Program-made: the position numbers and the translations under genes
Part shown: in pieces, positions 8,352 to 17,096 of the stretch
How positions within the stretch are numbered: position 1 is the stretch's first letter
Layout: each line of letters starts with the position of its first letter
Source of the DNA: Pseudomaricurvus alkylphenolicus
Lineage (GTDB): Bacteria > Pseudomonadota > Gammaproteobacteria > Pseudomonadales > Cellvibrionaceae
DNA: 64,000 nt
NCBI RefSeq assembly: GCF_011683955.1
Contig: NZ_JAAQPI010000001.1
Span: 1,323,136-1,387,135, forward strand
Direction of reading: 5' to 3'
The notes under the pieces: generated by a model
The model's input: only the letters and a program-made list of their open reading frames with translations
Databases searched by the model: none
Told to the model about the DNA's origin: nothing

Positions 8352-9890
8352 GTGAACGCTGACCATCATTCGATAAGCGAAAATAGCGTCTATTGCGCTT
8401 TTGAGCGATCCTCTCGTCGCTATGGAGACAAGCTGGCCCTGGTGTTTGAACAGCGGCAATGGAGCTTTCGAGAGATCTGCCGGGCGGTAGAGCGGGTCGC
8501 CGCTGGTCTGACGCAACTTGGGATACAACCAGGCCAGAGACTGGTCGCTTTTGCTCAAAACTCAGATGCCTACCTGTTGTTATGGTTGGCCTGTGCCCGT
8601 CAAGGCATTGTTCATGTACCCCTAAACTACGCGCTAACGTCGCCGGAATTGGCCTATATTGTTGAGGATGCAGGCGCCACTGCGCTGTTTCACGATTTGA
8701 AACAGACGGGTACTGTTGATGATCTGGAGCCTCATAAGCGACCGCAATTCGTGGGCTCGCTTTGCGGGTCCGGGAATTTGGACGTGTTGAACTGGGCTCT
8801 AGACGAGAGGATGGGAGAGGTCCAGCGGACAGCGCCTGCGGATGATGAGCTGGCCCAAATCATTTATACCTCAGGTACAACCGCAGCGCCAAAAGGCGTT
8901 ATGCATACCCATCGCTCGCTGATGAGTCAATATTATAGTTGTATCATTGCTCTGGATCTCAAAGAGGATGATCGCCTGCTGGCAGCGCTACCACTGTACC
9001 ACTGTGCCCAGATGCACACATTCAGCATGCCGAGCCTATTGGTCGGTGCCAGTAACTTCATACTGCAATCTCCGGAGATCGAGGGCTGTCTGGCGCTGAT
9101 CGAAGCCGAGCAATTGAATTCGTTCTTCGCCCCGCCCACTGTCTGGACCGGGTTATTGAGACATAAATCCACTTCGGGATCAGTCATCCGCTCGCTGCGC
9201 AAGGCCTATTACGGTGCTTCCATCATGCCGGAAGAAATCCTGAACGGGATGAAGGAGTTACTGCCTGCAGTGGGGTTCTACAACTGCTATGGACAAACGG
9301 AAATTGCTCCCCTGGCGACAGTGTTACCGCCTGCGGGGCATGTTCACAAGCCCACCTCGGTGGGGTTGCCCGTCATCAATGTGCAAACGCGAATTGTTAA
9401 CGAGGAGCTTGAGGACATGGCGCCAGGTGAAGTTGGGGAAATTGTTCACCGCTCCCCTCAATTGCTTGCCGGTTACTGGCAAAAGCCCGAAGCAACGGAA
9501 GAGGCCTTCGCGGGTGGCTGGTTCCATTCAGGCGATATGGGTTACATCGATGACGATGGTTATATCTATATCGCAGATCGAAAGAAGGACGTCATCAACA
9601 CTGGTGGAGTCGTGGTGTCGAGTCGCGAGGTCGAAGAGGCACTGTATGGCCATCCCAGCGTCTCTCAGGTAGCAGTGATCGGCATTGCGGATGACAAGTG
9701 GATCGAAGCCATTTGTGCGGTGGTGGTACCGATGGAAGGACACGAGTTGAACACTGAAGAATTGAACGACCACCTTCGTACTCGCCTGGCTCCTTACAAA
9801 TTACCGAAGAAGTATATTTCTACAGACGAGCTTCCGGTAAATACCGCAGGCAAGGTATTGAAAAGGGAGCTACGGGAGCGTTATGCCTGA
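8352..9890 (+). CDS. Acyl-CoA synthetase / AMP-dependent ligase
   Basis: A 512-residue ANL-superfamily enzyme that adenylates a carboxylic acid and transfers it to CoA. Motifs in order: the P-loop-like IIYTSGTTAAPKGVMHTH near residue 170, YGQTE near 311, the hinge region HSGDMGYIDDDGYIYIADRK near 392, and the C-terminal catalytic lysine motif NTAGKVLKREL near 500. The chosen start is GTG 8352 with GGAG 6 nt upstream; a TTG at 8340 is in frame but has no spaced ribosome site. It heads a tightly packed operon with two SDRs and an OYE-type flavoprotein, so it probably activates the acid substrate of the island. Confidence 0.93.
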   Translation: MNADHHSISENSVYCAFERSSRRYGDKLALVFEQRQWSFREICRAVERVAAGLTQLGIQPGQRLVAFAQNSDAYLLLWLACARQGIVHVPLNYALTSPELAYIVEDAGATALFHDLKQTGTVDDLEPHKRPQFVGSLCGSGNLDVLNWALDERMGEVQRTAPADDELAQIIYTSGTTAAPKGVMHTHRSLMSQYYSCIIALDLKEDDRLLAALPLYHCAQMHTFSMPSLLVGASNFILQSPEIEGCLALIEAEQLNSFFAPPTVWTGLLRHKSTSGSVIRSLRKAYYGASIMPEEILNGMKELLPAVGFYNCYGQTEIAPLATVLPPAGHVHKPTSVGLPVINVQTRIVNEELEDMAPGEVGEIVHRSPQLLAGYWQKPEATEEAFAGGWFHSGDMGYIDDDGYIYIADRKKDVINTGGVVVSSREVEEALYGHPSVSQVAVIGIADDKWIEAICAVVVPMEGHELNTEELNDHLRTRLAPYKLPKKYISTDELPVNTAGKVLKRELRERYA

Positions 9891-10647
9891 TATGGATACT
9901 CAGCAAGCATCACTGAATTGGCCACGTATCCGCTTCGATTTTTGCGGTATTCAGGTCCTGGTGACCGGCGGAACAAGCGGAATTGGTCTGGCCATCGCGA
10001 CCGCCTTTGTGGAGGCGGGGGCTTGTGTGACGATCACTGGTACGCGAAAAAGCCCTCAGGACTATGACAACGATCTCAGGGGATTTCATTACCGGCAGTT
10101 GAATCTTACCGATTTGGATTCGGTCGAGAGACTCGGTAAATCCCTGAGGGAACTGGACGTACTGGTTAACAATGCAGGAGCGACCTATGGATCAGATGCC
10201 TTCGAAAAGGAGCTGTTGGTTAATCTGACCTCAGTGCATAGACTGACCTGCGCATGCGAAGCAACCTTAAAGCGCAGTCAATTTCCCGGTGGTGCCAGTG
10301 TCATCAATATTGCCTCCATGATGTCATTTTTTGGCAGTCCTTATTTCCCCGGCTACGGAGCCGCGAAAGCCGGCATTGTGCAAATGACGAAGACTTTTAC
10401 TGCCCTTTGGGCCGCTGAAGGTGTTCGAGTCAATGCCGTCGCCGCAGGTTCCATTGCAACTCCCATGACTGATATGTATGTCAAAAACGATGAGATCAGT
10501 CAGAGCGTAATCAGCAAGACGCCCATGGGGCGCTGGGGAACCCCTAAAGACATTGCAGGCGCAGTGATGCTGCTCTGCAGCCCGGCCGCAGCCTTTGTGT
10601 GTGGGCATACGCTGGTGGCCGATGGCGGCTATTCCATTATCGACTAA
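9883..10647 (+). CDS. Short-chain dehydrogenase/reductase (SDR) 1
   Basis: A 254-residue classical SDR. The cofactor motif TGGTSGIG is near residue 28, the NNAG strand follows, and the active site has Ser in NIASMM plus YGAAK (Tyr-x3-Lys). The C-terminal VADGGY is typical. The start overlaps the last codons of the ligase gene by 8 bp, so translation is probably coupled. It likely oxidises or reduces a hydroxyl/keto group of the CoA-activated substrate; substrate identity cannot be told from sequence. Confidence 0.93.
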   Translation: MPDMDTQQASLNWPRIRFDFCGIQVLVTGGTSGIGLAIATAFVEAGACVTITGTRKSPQDYDNDLRGFHYRQLNLTDLDSVERLGKSLRELDVLVNNAGATYGSDAFEKELLVNLTSVHRLTCACEATLKRSQFPGGASVINIASMMSFFGSPYFPGYGAAKAGIVQMTKTFTALWAAEGVRVNAVAAGSIATPMTDMYVKNDEISQSVISKTPMGRWGTPKDIAGAVMLLCSPAAAFVCGHTLVADGGYSIID

Positions 10648-10672
10648 CTTTGAACAGGAGGAAACTCAGCGA

Positions 10673-11428
10673 GTGAGCAAACGATACAACGAAAAAGTAG
10701 CACTGGTAACGGGCGCCGCTTCCGGCATTGGCAAGGCTACGGCGATGCGGTTGGCCAGCGAGGGCGCTCGGTTGGTGCTTGCGGATATTAATCTCGACGC
10801 CCTGACTGCAGTGGCAGAGGAGTTGAGTGGTATCGAAACTGAGTGTGTGCGCTTTGATGCAACGGACGCAGACTCCTGCCGCGCCATGGTAACGAACGCT
10901 GAGCAGCGGTTTGGCCGACTGGATCTGCTTTGCAATATTGCGGGCATTGCCGGGGCCTGGCGACTGGAGGCGATGACTCAAAAGCAATGGGAGCTGATGC
11001 TCAGTATCAACCTGACTAGCGTGTTTGTGATTACCCAGGCGGCTTTGCCTTTGCTTTTGGAAAGCAGGGGTAATGTGGTGAATATGGCCTCGGCTTCCGG
11101 ACTTCAAGGGCAACCCTATAACTCGGCTTACTGTGCAGTAAAGGCGGGTGTGATCGGGTTTACTAAGTCCGTGGCAGCCGAGTTTGGCAGTCGCGGTCTT
11201 CGCGCGAATGCCGTCTGTCCCGGTGGCGTATTGACGCCGATTTACGACAACTACAGTTTCCCCGAGGATGCCGATCAAGCCCTGGTCAATCGGATGCTGC
11301 CACTGCCGGGGGTTGATCTGTCCACCCCTGAGGAAATAGCGGGTCTGGTCGCCTATGTGGGATCGGACGAAGCTCGCTTTATTAACGGTTCCACACTCTC
11401 CATTGATGGCGGTCAGACCGCGCTTTAG
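10673..11428 (+). CDS. Short-chain dehydrogenase/reductase (SDR) 2
   Basis: A 251-residue classical SDR with TGAASGIGKATA at the N-terminus, NIAGIAG in place of NNAG, a Ser in NMASASG and the YCAVK active-site motif. The frame is open further upstream, but GTG 10673 is preferred: a full AGGAGG lies 11 nt upstream and SDR proteins begin only a few residues before the glycine motif. It is 25 bp after SDR 1 and 8 bp before the OYE-type gene, in the same operon as the ligase. Confidence 0.92.
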   Translation: MSKRYNEKVALVTGAASGIGKATAMRLASEGARLVLADINLDALTAVAEELSGIETECVRFDATDADSCRAMVTNAEQRFGRLDLLCNIAGIAGAWRLEAMTQKQWELMLSINLTSVFVITQAALPLLLESRGNVVNMASASGLQGQPYNSAYCAVKAGVIGFTKSVAAEFGSRGLRANAVCPGGVLTPIYDNYSFPEDADQALVNRMLPLPGVDLSTPEEIAGLVAYVGSDEARFINGSTLSIDGGQTAL

Positions 11429-11436
11429 AAACGTCT

Positions 11437-13566
11437 ATGTCCAAGAAACTGAATCACCTGATGGCGCCGGGAAAGATTGGCAGCCTTGAGTTGCGCAATC
11501 GCATTATCATGACACCCATGGGTTCCAATACCGCCGAAGAAGGTGGCTTCTGCGGCGAGCAGACTCAGGCTTACTACGAAGCACGGGCCGCCGGTGGGGC
11601 CGCCATGGTTATTATGGGTTCAGTCAGCGTTGGCTGGCCCGAGGGCTCGGCCAACTGGCGGCATATTGCGATTTCGGACGATAAGTATATTCCCGGTCTA
11701 AAAAAGCTGGTGGGTCGGGTACACGCTCATGGATGCAAAGCGGCGGTCCAGCTGCATCACGGCGGACTCATGGCTCAGAACGATTCTTGCCGCGGGGAGG
11801 CGCTGCTGTGTCCTTCTGTGCCCGAGGAGGGTGGCGCTGATGAATTGTCGCCTTATTTTACCCACGAGGAAATGGCCATTATCAGTGAGCCTTGCCTGGT
11901 GGATACGTTCAAACTCCACTACAAGGAAGCCGATAACGAGGATATTGCGAGGGTTGTTGATCTCTATGCCGATGCAGCAGTTCGAGCCAAGCGAATTGGT
12001 TTCGACGGTGCCGAAATACATGCCGGTCATGGTTACTTGATTTCCACCTTCCTGAGCCCACAGGTCAATGCCCGCACCGATCAGTATGGTGGCTGCATTG
12101 AAAACCGAGCCCGTCTGTTGGTGGAAGTCATAAAGCGCGTCCGCGAGCGGGTTGGCAAGGATTTTCCGATCTGGTTTCGGTTGGATTCCAATCAATTCGC
12201 CGAAGGCGGCATTACCAATGAAGACGCCCAGGTAGCGGCACGGCTAGCCGTTGAGGCCGGGGCAGATGCCGTCCATTGCAGTGCCGATGGTGATCACCAT
12301 AAAGGAACCTGTTATACCGAAGGGCATGCTACGCACACGCCAGCCGGGTTTTTACCCTATGCGTCTGCGATAAAGAATGTCGTTGATGTGCCGGTTATCA
12401 TGCCGGGGCGTATTGAACCTGAGGTGGGTGACAGACTTATTGCACAAGGGAAAATCGATTTTGTGACCATGGGACGCAAGCTACTGGCCGATCCCGAGTT
12501 ACCGAACAAGGTCAAGCAGGGTCGGATGGAAGACATTCGCCCTTGTATTCTCTGTTATACCTGCATCAGCAGTATCTTTAAACGCAGCCATATCCGCTGC
12601 GCGGTCAACGCCACCACGGGTTACGAAAATCAACGCCAATTAATCGCCACTGACCAACCCAAAAAGGTCTTGGTGATTGGTGGTGGCCCGGGGGGAATGG
12701 AGGCGGCACGAGTGGCTGCACTGCGTGGGCATCAAGTGACGTTGGTGGAAAAATCCCGGCGTTTGGGAGGCACGGTGTTCTTCTCAGGCGTTTCCTACCC
12801 GCCCAACAGCAAGTTGGTGAAATATTTAGAGCATCAGTTACGGCAGTTGCCGGTTGATATTCATCTGGGGGTTACAGCAACCGTCGAATTCGTTCAGGCT
12901 CAGAGACCAGCTAAAGTCGTTGTCGCGGTTGGTGCTGGCCGAGAGATGCCTCAGGTGCCGGGAATCGATTTACCCCACGTACTCAGTGGTGATGACATGC
13001 GGGATATGATTACCGGAGACAATGCTGAAGGTTTAAAGGGCAAGTTCTCGAACATCGATCAGTGGATGTTAACCGCGGGCCGCCTGACGGGTATTACCGC
13101 TTACCCGGCTATGATGCGAGAACTCAGTAAGCTCTGGTTGCCCCTGGGAAAACGGGTGGTTCTGGTAGGCGGTGGCCTGGTGGCGTTGGAACTGGCTGAG
13201 TATCTGGCCGAACGTGGCAGACAGGTCACCATTCTTGAGGAGAGTGATCGATTTGGCAGAGAGACGCCGGTGGTACGGCGCTGGCGCAATCTGGCCGACT
13301 GCCGAAGGCACGGGGTCAGTTTCTTGTCCAAAGCACGTTTAACAAAAATTGCGACTCGCACGCTGACTTACCTGAATGAGCGAAATCAAGAGCGGACGAT
13401 TGCCGCCGATCACGTCATTGTGACCTCAGGCACCGTGCATAATCACAAACTGGCGAATTCGATTCGCGCACGTGGCTTTGAGGTGGAGCTGGTTGGGGAC
13501 TGCAGTCAAGTGGGCTATATCGAAGGGGCTATGCATGGCGGGCATCAAGTTGGCCTGGACATCTAG
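11437..13566 (+). CDS. Old-yellow-enzyme / 2,4-dienoyl-CoA reductase-type Fe-S flavoprotein
   Basis: A 709-residue multidomain flavoprotein. Residues 1-360 form the FMN TIM barrel (LRNRIIMTPMGSN, QLHHGG, EIHAGHGYLISTFLSPQVNA, RTDQYGG). A [4Fe-4S] site near 368-386 has Cys spacing C-x2-C-x2-C-x11-C, close to trimethylamine dehydrogenase. Residues ~412 onward form an FAD/NAD(P) module with VIGGGPGGMEAARVA and a second Rossmann motif VLVGGGLVALELAEYLAERG near 573. Known relatives include 2,4-dienoyl-CoA reductase and the bile-acid enzymes BaiCD/BaiH. In this operon it may reduce or oxidise a conjugated enoyl-CoA or enone; this is inferred. Confidence 0.92.
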   Translation: MSKKLNHLMAPGKIGSLELRNRIIMTPMGSNTAEEGGFCGEQTQAYYEARAAGGAAMVIMGSVSVGWPEGSANWRHIAISDDKYIPGLKKLVGRVHAHGCKAAVQLHHGGLMAQNDSCRGEALLCPSVPEEGGADELSPYFTHEEMAIISEPCLVDTFKLHYKEADNEDIARVVDLYADAAVRAKRIGFDGAEIHAGHGYLISTFLSPQVNARTDQYGGCIENRARLLVEVIKRVRERVGKDFPIWFRLDSNQFAEGGITNEDAQVAARLAVEAGADAVHCSADGDHHKGTCYTEGHATHTPAGFLPYASAIKNVVDVPVIMPGRIEPEVGDRLIAQGKIDFVTMGRKLLADPELPNKVKQGRMEDIRPCILCYTCISSIFKRSHIRCAVNATTGYENQRQLIATDQPKKVLVIGGGPGGMEAARVAALRGHQVTLVEKSRRLGGTVFFSGVSYPPNSKLVKYLEHQLRQLPVDIHLGVTATVEFVQAQRPAKVVVAVGAGREMPQVPGIDLPHVLSGDDMRDMITGDNAEGLKGKFSNIDQWMLTAGRLTGITAYPAMMRELSKLWLPLGKRVVLVGGGLVALELAEYLAERGRQVTILEESDRFGRETPVVRRWRNLADCRRHGVSFLSKARLTKIATRTLTYLNERNQERTIAADHVIVTSGTVHNHKLANSIRARGFEVELVGDCSQVGYIEGAMHGGHQVGLDI

Positions 13567-13607
13567 CGCCCTCAGGCACGACTAAATCACACAATGGACA
13601 TCAAATC

Positions 13608-14057
13608 ATGCTCACGACAGAAGATTATATCCAAATCCAGAATCTGATACATCGTTACCCCAAGCACCTGGACTCTGGTGATTTGGAGGAGTTGGGAAAA
13701 CTGTTTGCCAGGGCCAAGGTATATTTCGAGGGGATTGAAAACCCGGTTGATTGTGATCCTGAGACAATCAACGGTATGTTTAGAGACTTTCTTCAACTTT
13801 ATGAGGGCATTCCTCGGACCAGGCATATTATTGCTAACCTGATCCTTGAACCAGACGGATCTGAGGAAGCTACGGCAAGTAGTACTGTCGTTGTATTCCA
13901 GCAAACCAAGGTCTTGCCTCTCCAACCTATCATCACAGGCGACTATCACGATCGATTCCAAAAAGTCGATGGTGAGTGGCACTTTATCGAGCGTCGTATC
14001 AGTAACGACTTGTTTGGTGATCTAAGCGCGCACGGGCGTTACGACATAACTCCATAG
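13608..14057 (+). CDS. SnoaL/NTF2-fold protein 1
   Basis: A 149-residue small alpha+beta cone protein of the SnoaL_4 type (HRYPKHLDSGDLEELGKLFA helix pair, TRHIIANLILEPDG strand, DYHDRFQKVDGEWHFIERRI hairpin). Such proteins act as isomerases, dehydratases or accessory proteins, often beside ring-hydroxylating or SDR enzymes. It lies 41 bp after the OYE-type gene and ends the operon begun by the ligase. No catalytic residues can be assigned firmly. Confidence 0.8.
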   Translation: MLTTEDYIQIQNLIHRYPKHLDSGDLEELGKLFARAKVYFEGIENPVDCDPETINGMFRDFLQLYEGIPRTRHIIANLILEPDGSEEATASSTVVVFQQTKVLPLQPIITGDYHDRFQKVDGEWHFIERRISNDLFGDLSAHGRYDITP

Positions 14058-14075
14058 GTCGACACTTGTCGGTCC

Positions 14076-14840
14076 TTATAATTGAGAAAGGGTTGCACCG
14101 GCATCGACGACAATCGACTGACCCGTGATATAGCTGGATTCGGTAGACAGCAAAAACCGGGCAACCCTGGCAATCTCTTCAGGTGTACCAATTCGGTTTA
14201 AAAACGTTTGAGATTGCAATTGCTGCTCCAAACCAGGTGACTGATCAAAGGCCGCTTGAGACATAGGCGTTCGAATATAACCGGGGCAAATTGCGTTAAT
14301 GCGAATGCCCTGTTCTCCCAAGCTGTCCGAAAGTGAGCGCGTTAACGCCATCACCCCGGCTTTGGACACCGAGTAGGCGGGTATACGACCATTGCCCATG
14401 ATCGCGTTTATAGAGGCAATTCCCACAATGGCGGAATCGACCTGGCGTTTGAGCTGCGGCAACAGGGCCTGGATCAAAAACGGATAACTGCGTAAGTTAA
14501 TGGCCTGAACATGGTCCCAGTCTTCTTCCGTCATGGTATCGACAGGACTTTCGTGGGAGATCCCGGCGGCGTGGATCAGTCCACCGATGGAGCCCAGTGA
14601 ACGGTGGCTGGCCTCAACTGCCTGTGGAAATTCTCTCGTGTGTGATATATCGATGCCCAATGCACAGGTATCGACGCCATATTGTTCCCGTATTTCTGCT
14701 GCTATTCTCCGGGCGGCTTTTGTGTTCAGGTCCCATAGCGCTACGGGTCTTGCCGCGGCGGCCAGGAGCTCTGCGCATGCGCGACCAATGCCGGAGGCAG
14801 CGCCCGTTACGATGACTGCAGTGCTATGGGGTTGGTTCAT
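14076..14840 (-). CDS. Short-chain dehydrogenase/reductase (SDR) 3
   Basis: A 254-residue classical SDR: TGAASGIGRACAELLAA, an HAAGISH strand, Ser in GIASINA, YSVSK active site and C-terminal ITGQSIVVDAGAT. The ATG at 14840 overlaps the stop of the upstream MFS gene (ATGA at 14840-14837), which indicates translational coupling; the longer open frame to 14954 would run deep into that gene and is rejected. It is convergent with the SnoaL gene at 13608. Confidence 0.92.
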   Translation of the reverse strand: MNQPHSTAVIVTGAASGIGRACAELLAAAARPVALWDLNTKAARRIAAEIREQYGVDTCALGIDISHTREFPQAVEASHRSLGSIGGLIHAAGISHESPVDTMTEEDWDHVQAINLRSYPFLIQALLPQLKRQVDSAIVGIASINAIMGNGRIPAYSVSKAGVMALTRSLSDSLGEQGIRINAICPGYIRTPMSQAAFDQSPGLEQQLQSQTFLNRIGTPEEIARVARFLLSTESSYITGQSIVVDAGATLSQL

Positions 14841-16120
14841 AGTGCGAAACCTACGGTAGACTTTGTGGGGGAGCGCAGAGAAATTCGGTGACAGACAAAA
14901 ACGAAGAAAATCGCAGCGGCAAAAAACATCGCAATATGGATACGAAGCGCCCATTCATAGCTGCCAAACATATCGAACATGACGCCGGCAAATACCGGAG
15001 CACCAAAATTCATTGGTAACAGCACCACCGAGGCCAATCCCAACACTGTGCCAAAGGAGGGCGCGCCAAAGGTGTGAGCCAGCAAGTTATTAAATGCCGG
15101 CACACAGCCTCCAGCGGAAAAACCGATACCCATCACGGCCAGCAGCAGTAGTGGAAAGGGAGGCTGCGTCAGCAGTACACACCAGAGCACGGCCTGAATG
15201 AGGGCGCTGATCCCCAGTGCTTTGCCGGCGCCAAAACGGTCCGAGATCCAGCCGATTGAAAGCGCACCAACCATCGAGAAGACACCATTGCAAGCTAACA
15301 GCAACGACGCATTGCCCGCACTAATGCCATAGTCCGTGGCGTAGGGAACGATATGGGTGACGATCACAATCGATCCGGCAGTGATCAGTCCTGCGAACAC
15401 CGTGCAACTGAAGAATTTCAAATTTTTCAGCAACATCAGTGTGGTCCAGCGGTGGCAGTCTTGCGTTAGGGCGCAAGGGCTGGAATGGTCGACTTTCGCT
15501 GATCCATAGGGACGTTGACCAACGTCCGAAGGGCGGCTGACGATCATGGTCAGCAGCGGCAGCACCAGGAAAAATAACAACGCCGTACCCATCAGCGAGT
15601 GGCGCCAACCGAAGACTTCCAATCCCTGACTAAACATAAGAGGCATCAGGGCGGGCAACAGAGGTATTGATACGATGCCCATGGCCAGGCCGCGCTTTTT
15701 CTGAAACCAGTTATTGGCCAAGGTGGCAGCTGCCAGTGGCCCCATCATCGCGGCCCCCATGCCTACCAGGAGCGTATAAGCCAATAGAAATAGCGTTAGA
15801 TTGCGGGCCTGGGCTGCGCCTAATAATCCCAGACCCGTCAACAGCGCACCGATGGTGATGATTGAGCGGATGGAGAAGCGATCCATGGCTTTACCGATCC
15901 AGGGTGCAGCAACGCCCATCATTAAGGTGATAAGCGCTATGCCGGAGGAACTCAGTGATCGTGGCGTCGAAAAGGTCTCGGTCAACGGGTTGATCAGTAA
16001 ACTGTATGTCCCGTAGGTCGCGCCCAATACCAGGTTTTGACACAAAAACCCCATTGCCACCATGCGCCACCCCAGGAAATCCTGGTGACCTTGATGCGGC
16101 GTATTTTCTGTTTCCTTCAT
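14837..16120 (-). CDS. MFS transporter (monocarboxylate-porter-like)
   Basis: About 427 residues with 12 likely transmembrane helices in two six-helix halves, for example LVLGATYGTYSLLINPLTET and GISAGNASLLLACNGVFSMV, and an internal Arg/Asp-rich loop (GWISDRFGAGKALG). This is typical of MFS proteins that move organic acids across the inner membrane. The open frame reaches 16177, but ATG 16120 (MKETENTPHQ) is preferred because GAAG sits 5 nt upstream and operator site C lies 60 bp upstream. It is coupled to SDR 3. Substrate unknown; an acidic island compound is plausible. Confidence 0.88.
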   Translation of the reverse strand: MKETENTPHQGHQDFLGWRMVAMGFLCQNLVLGATYGTYSLLINPLTETFSTPRSLSSSGIALITLMMGVAAPWIGKAMDRFSIRSIITIGALLTGLGLLGAAQARNLTLFLLAYTLLVGMGAAMMGPLAAATLANNWFQKKRGLAMGIVSIPLLPALMPLMFSQGLEVFGWRHSLMGTALLFFLVLPLLTMIVSRPSDVGQRPYGSAKVDHSSPCALTQDCHRWTTLMLLKNLKFFSCTVFAGLITAGSIVIVTHIVPYATDYGISAGNASLLLACNGVFSMVGALSIGWISDRFGAGKALGISALIQAVLWCVLLTQPPFPLLLLAVMGIGFSAGGCVPAFNNLLAHTFGAPSFGTVLGLASVVLLPMNFGAPVFAGVMFDMFGSYEWALRIHIAMFFAAAIFFVFVCHRISLRSPTKSTVGFAL

Positions 16121-16179
16121 CAACACTTCACTCTCTGAATAATCACGGTTAATGCTACGTGAGAGGCCTGCCAGCAAAC

Positions 16180-16197
16180 CTCATTTGATCGCATGAA
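16180..16197. promoter_or_regulatory. Palindromic operator, site C
   Basis: CTCATTTGATCGCATGAA differs from site A at two of 18 positions. It lies in the shared promoter region of the divergent MFS gene (start 16120) and SDR 4 (start 16260), about 60 bp from both starts. Confidence 0.65.
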
Positions 16198-16259
16198 TCC
16201 CCCCGCTGTGCGCTGTGGTAGCTTTTATCTATCAACACAGGTGAGGGGTAAACAACAGC

Positions 16260-17051
16260 ATGATCTTGAAGGGCAAGGTGGTAATGATCACCGGGATTGG
16301 TCCGGGCCTGGGCAGCAAGCTGGCGCTGGCCGCGCTGGAACAGGGGGCGTCGGTGGTGTTGGCTTCACGTAACACAGACCGTCTGATCCATTTTGAAGAA
16401 TCCGCCGTCGACAAGGGTTTCTCCAGTCAAAGTATTCTTAAACATCCTGCGGATATAACCGATCGTGGGGTCTGCGATGCACTGGCAGATCACGCGGTTT
16501 CCCATTTTGGTCGTATTGATGCACTTATTAACAGCGCCTACGACCCCGGTAGCTTTTCAAGCGTGGACCGAGCTGATCTGGACTCCTGGCAGAGGCCCAT
16601 GCAGGTCAACTTGTTTGGAACGTTGCAGCTGACTCAGGCAGTGGTGCCCCATATGAGAGCTCACGGCGGTGGCAGTATCGTTATGGTCAACACCATGGCG
16701 GTACACAAACCCATGCTGTTCAACGGTGGTTATGCGGCCTCTAAAGCGGCTCTGGCCAGTGCATCGGCGCATCTGGCTCTGGAGCTTGGGGCGGATAATA
16801 TCCGGGTTAATTCGGTGTATCTGGGGTGGATGTGGGGCACCAGCGTCGAGGAATATATGCGTGGTGAAGCTCAACAGCGGGGAGTTGATCTGGAGACGGT
16901 TAAGGCAGAGGTTATCCGCCAGATTCCCCTGGGACGTATTCCCACCGACGATGAATGTGCCAAAGCCGCCTTGTTCTTTGCCTCCGATTTGTCATCGGTT
17001 GTCACCGGCGCCAGCCTGGACGTGAACGGTGGTGATTTTATGCCGCACTAA
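16260..17051 (+). CDS. Short-chain dehydrogenase/reductase (SDR) 4
   Basis: A 263-residue SDR with a slightly unusual cofactor loop TGIGPGLG in place of TGxxxGIG, an NSAYDPG strand where NNAG normally stands, and a regular YAASK active site. The C-terminus (VTGASLDVNGGDFMPH) is standard. It is the first gene of a long co-directional run (SDR, ThDP enzyme, alcohol dehydrogenase, DUF1214 protein, flavoprotein). The promoter region carries site C. Confidence 0.92.
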   Translation: MILKGKVVMITGIGPGLGSKLALAALEQGASVVLASRNTDRLIHFEESAVDKGFSSQSILKHPADITDRGVCDALADHAVSHFGRIDALINSAYDPGSFSSVDRADLDSWQRPMQVNLFGTLQLTQAVVPHMRAHGGGSIVMVNTMAVHKPMLFNGGYAASKAALASASAHLALELGADNIRVNSVYLGWMWGTSVEEYMRGEAQQRGVDLETVKAEVIRQIPLGRIPTDDECAKAALFFASDLSSVVTGASLDVNGGDFMPH

Positions 17052-17096
17052 GCTAAATGTATCGCATTCGAATAGACATAGATCAGGACAAAATCC

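Noticed and set aside
10637..11278. 213-codon antisense frame over SDR 2
   Set aside because: It is a shadow of a GC-rich third-codon pattern; SDR 2 has all family motifs.
12541..12603. Unusual Cys spacing in the OYE-type Fe-S site
   Set aside because: C-x2-C-x2-C-x11-C differs from 2,4-dienoyl-CoA reductase, but is close to the spacing in trimethylamine dehydrogenase, so it is not novel.
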